From PALSA-350 sp036500845 (GTDB taxonomy: Bacteria; Acidobacteriota; Terriglobia; Terriglobales; Acidobacteriaceae), in contig DASYBJ010000189.1 of the NCBI GenBank assembly GCA_036500845.1, positions 1-64,000 on the forward strand: a stretch of DNA of 64,000 bases. The letters are read 5' to 3'. A program made the position numbers and the translations under genes. The notes beneath the pieces are model-generated. The model saw only the letters and a list, made by a program, of their open reading frames with translations. It made no database searches and was not told the origin of the DNA. Shown one piece after another: positions 63,225 through 64,000 of this stretch. Each line of letters opens with the position of its first letter. Within the stretch, counting starts at the first letter, position 1.

Positions 63225-64000
63225 TCATCGCTGGCGCGCCAAGACTAACGTAATGTCATCCGGTTGCTCCTGCTCTCCGATCCAAGCGCGAAGGGCCTGC
63301 AAGACCTGATCGGAAATCGTAGCGAGCGGAAGACGCCGGCTACGCCGGACTACATCGACCAACCGCTCTTCACCGAACTCCCCAAACTCATTTTCAGGCT
63401 CGGTAACGCCATCGCTGTAGGCGACGAGAAGGTCTCCCGGCTGCAAGCGGACGGAAGCCTCTTCATAGCGCACGTCATCGATCAGCCCAACCACCGTGCC
63501 ACCACAATCGAGCCGCTGGATGGTGCCGTCCGCGCAGAGTACGAGAGGAGGAATTTGGCCGCCGTTCGAGTAGGTAAGCCGGCTGCTTTCCGAGTCGTAG
63601 TACGCGAGAAAAAGCGTGGCATATTTCTCTGGCTGCGTACTCCGGTAAAGATGCCGATTCAGGAGCTCCAGCATCTTGCCTGGCGTCTCGAAGAGAGTCG
63701 ACCGGCCGCTCTCCAGGAGCTGAGTGCCGTAGCGCCTCGAGCCCGACGGCATCCTGGCATCTTCTAGTTCCTCCCCCGCGAACCGGTAGGCTCGCACAGC
63801 GGAGTGGAGGCTGGCCATGAGGAGCGCCGCGGAAATTCCTTTGCCGCTGATATCACCCATGGCCAATAACAGCTGAGTCTCGCTAAGGATTAGGAAATCG
63901 TAATAATCCCCACTCACCGTCCGGGCCGGACGGCATGCCCCATGCAGCTCCAAAGTCTTGAGGGACAGCTTGGCGTGGGGAAACAGATTGGCTTGGACCT
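63225..64000 (-). CDS. SpoIIE/RsbU-type PP2C serine phosphatase, C-terminal domain (continues beyond window)
   Basis: The frame is open to base 64000, with NLFPHAKLSLKTLELHGACR before the M-like position at 63953, so the N-terminal sensor part is off the window. The phosphatase core shows RTVSGDYYDF, LLLAMGDISGKGISAALLMA with the metal Asp residues, YSNGGQIPPLVL, VAYSDGVTEPEN and the terminal QPDDITLVLAR motif. Such enzymes dephosphorylate anti-anti-sigma factors in partner switching. Regulatory domain and any partners are not visible here. Confidence 0.88.
   Translation of the reverse strand, partial: VQANLFPHAKLSLKTLELHGACRPARTVSGDYYDFLILSETQLLLAMGDISGKGISAALLMASLHSAVRAYRFAGEELEDARMPSGSRRYGTQLLESGRSTLFETPGKMLELLNRHLYRSTQPEKYATLFLAYYDSESSRLTYSNGGQIPPLVLCADGTIQRLDCGGTVVGLIDDVRYEEASVRLQPGDLLVAYSDGVTEPENEFGEFGEERLVDVVRRSRRLPLATISDQVLQALRAWIGEQEQPDDITLVLARQR

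Noticed and set aside
1..64000. tRNA, rRNA, CRISPR array, intact transposase or prophage
   Set aside because: None noticed by eye; a covariance-model tRNA search was not possible here.

Overview
The window looks like chromosomal DNA from a soil Acidobacteriota, most likely class Terriglobia. This is inferred from gene content, not from a marker gene. The pointers are an FG-GAP/Ig-repeat exoprotein whose C-terminal half carries a Cys-Gly-Gly-Gly membrane tail, a BamA/TamA plus TamB pair (so a Gram-negative envelope), a ccm cytochrome c system, two tiny proteins of a type I associate with acidobacteria, a multi-PAS histidine kinase and a LigD of PE-LIG-POL order. I found no rRNA, tRNA, CRISPR array or intact insertion sequence.

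Layout. 1-3.0 kb: the end of an oxalate-decarboxylase-type cupin and a secreted FG-GAP protein. 3.4-8.0 kb: a methyltransferase and two overlapping, GC-rich ABC exporter half-transporters, closed by a short terminator. 8.3-20.5 kb: a nine-gene, tightly overlapping, co-directional operon, the most notable region. It holds five cobalamin-binding radical SAM enzymes, two free-standing SAM methyltransferases (one with a zinc ribbon), a methyltransferase-amidohydrolase fusion and a SPASM-like radical SAM enzyme. I see no precursor peptide, NRPS or PKS, so it looks like an uncharacterised small-molecule or modification pathway. 20.5-36 kb: a mixed accessory region with a His-rich exoprotein, a sensor kinase translationally coupled to a MetE-like enzyme, a patatin, an iron-dependent alcohol dehydrogenase, a sugar transporter, and clear decay (a frameshifted DinB gene, a broken FAD-linked oxidase abutting a starch-binding-module fragment). 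35.9-44.2 kb: YihY-type membrane protein, then a multi-POTRA outer-membrane protein and TamB. 44-55.6 kb: quinone-oxidoreductase-like MDR enzyme, PD-(D/E)XK-like protein, DUF72, glgX, ligD, a 49-residue protein and two aldo/keto reductases. 55.8-58.6 kb: ccmA-ybaK-ccmB-ccmC-ccmD. 58.7-64 kb: cation efflux, a small membrane protein, aroF coupled to a beta-propeller lipoprotein, an NTF2-like protein and the C-terminal part of a SpoIIE/RsbU-type phosphatase.

How the genes work together. In the 8.3-20.5 kb operon almost every stop overlaps the next start by 1-8 bases, which implies stoichiometric production. The five B12 enzymes fall into two sequence types, consistent with several successive methylations or rearrangements of one scaffold. 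The amidohydrolase could deaminate or hydrolyse an intermediate, and the upstream ABC pair is a candidate, unproven, exporter. Elsewhere the window shows ordinary metabolic and envelope functions. All functional statements come from motifs and family knowledge; no database search was run.
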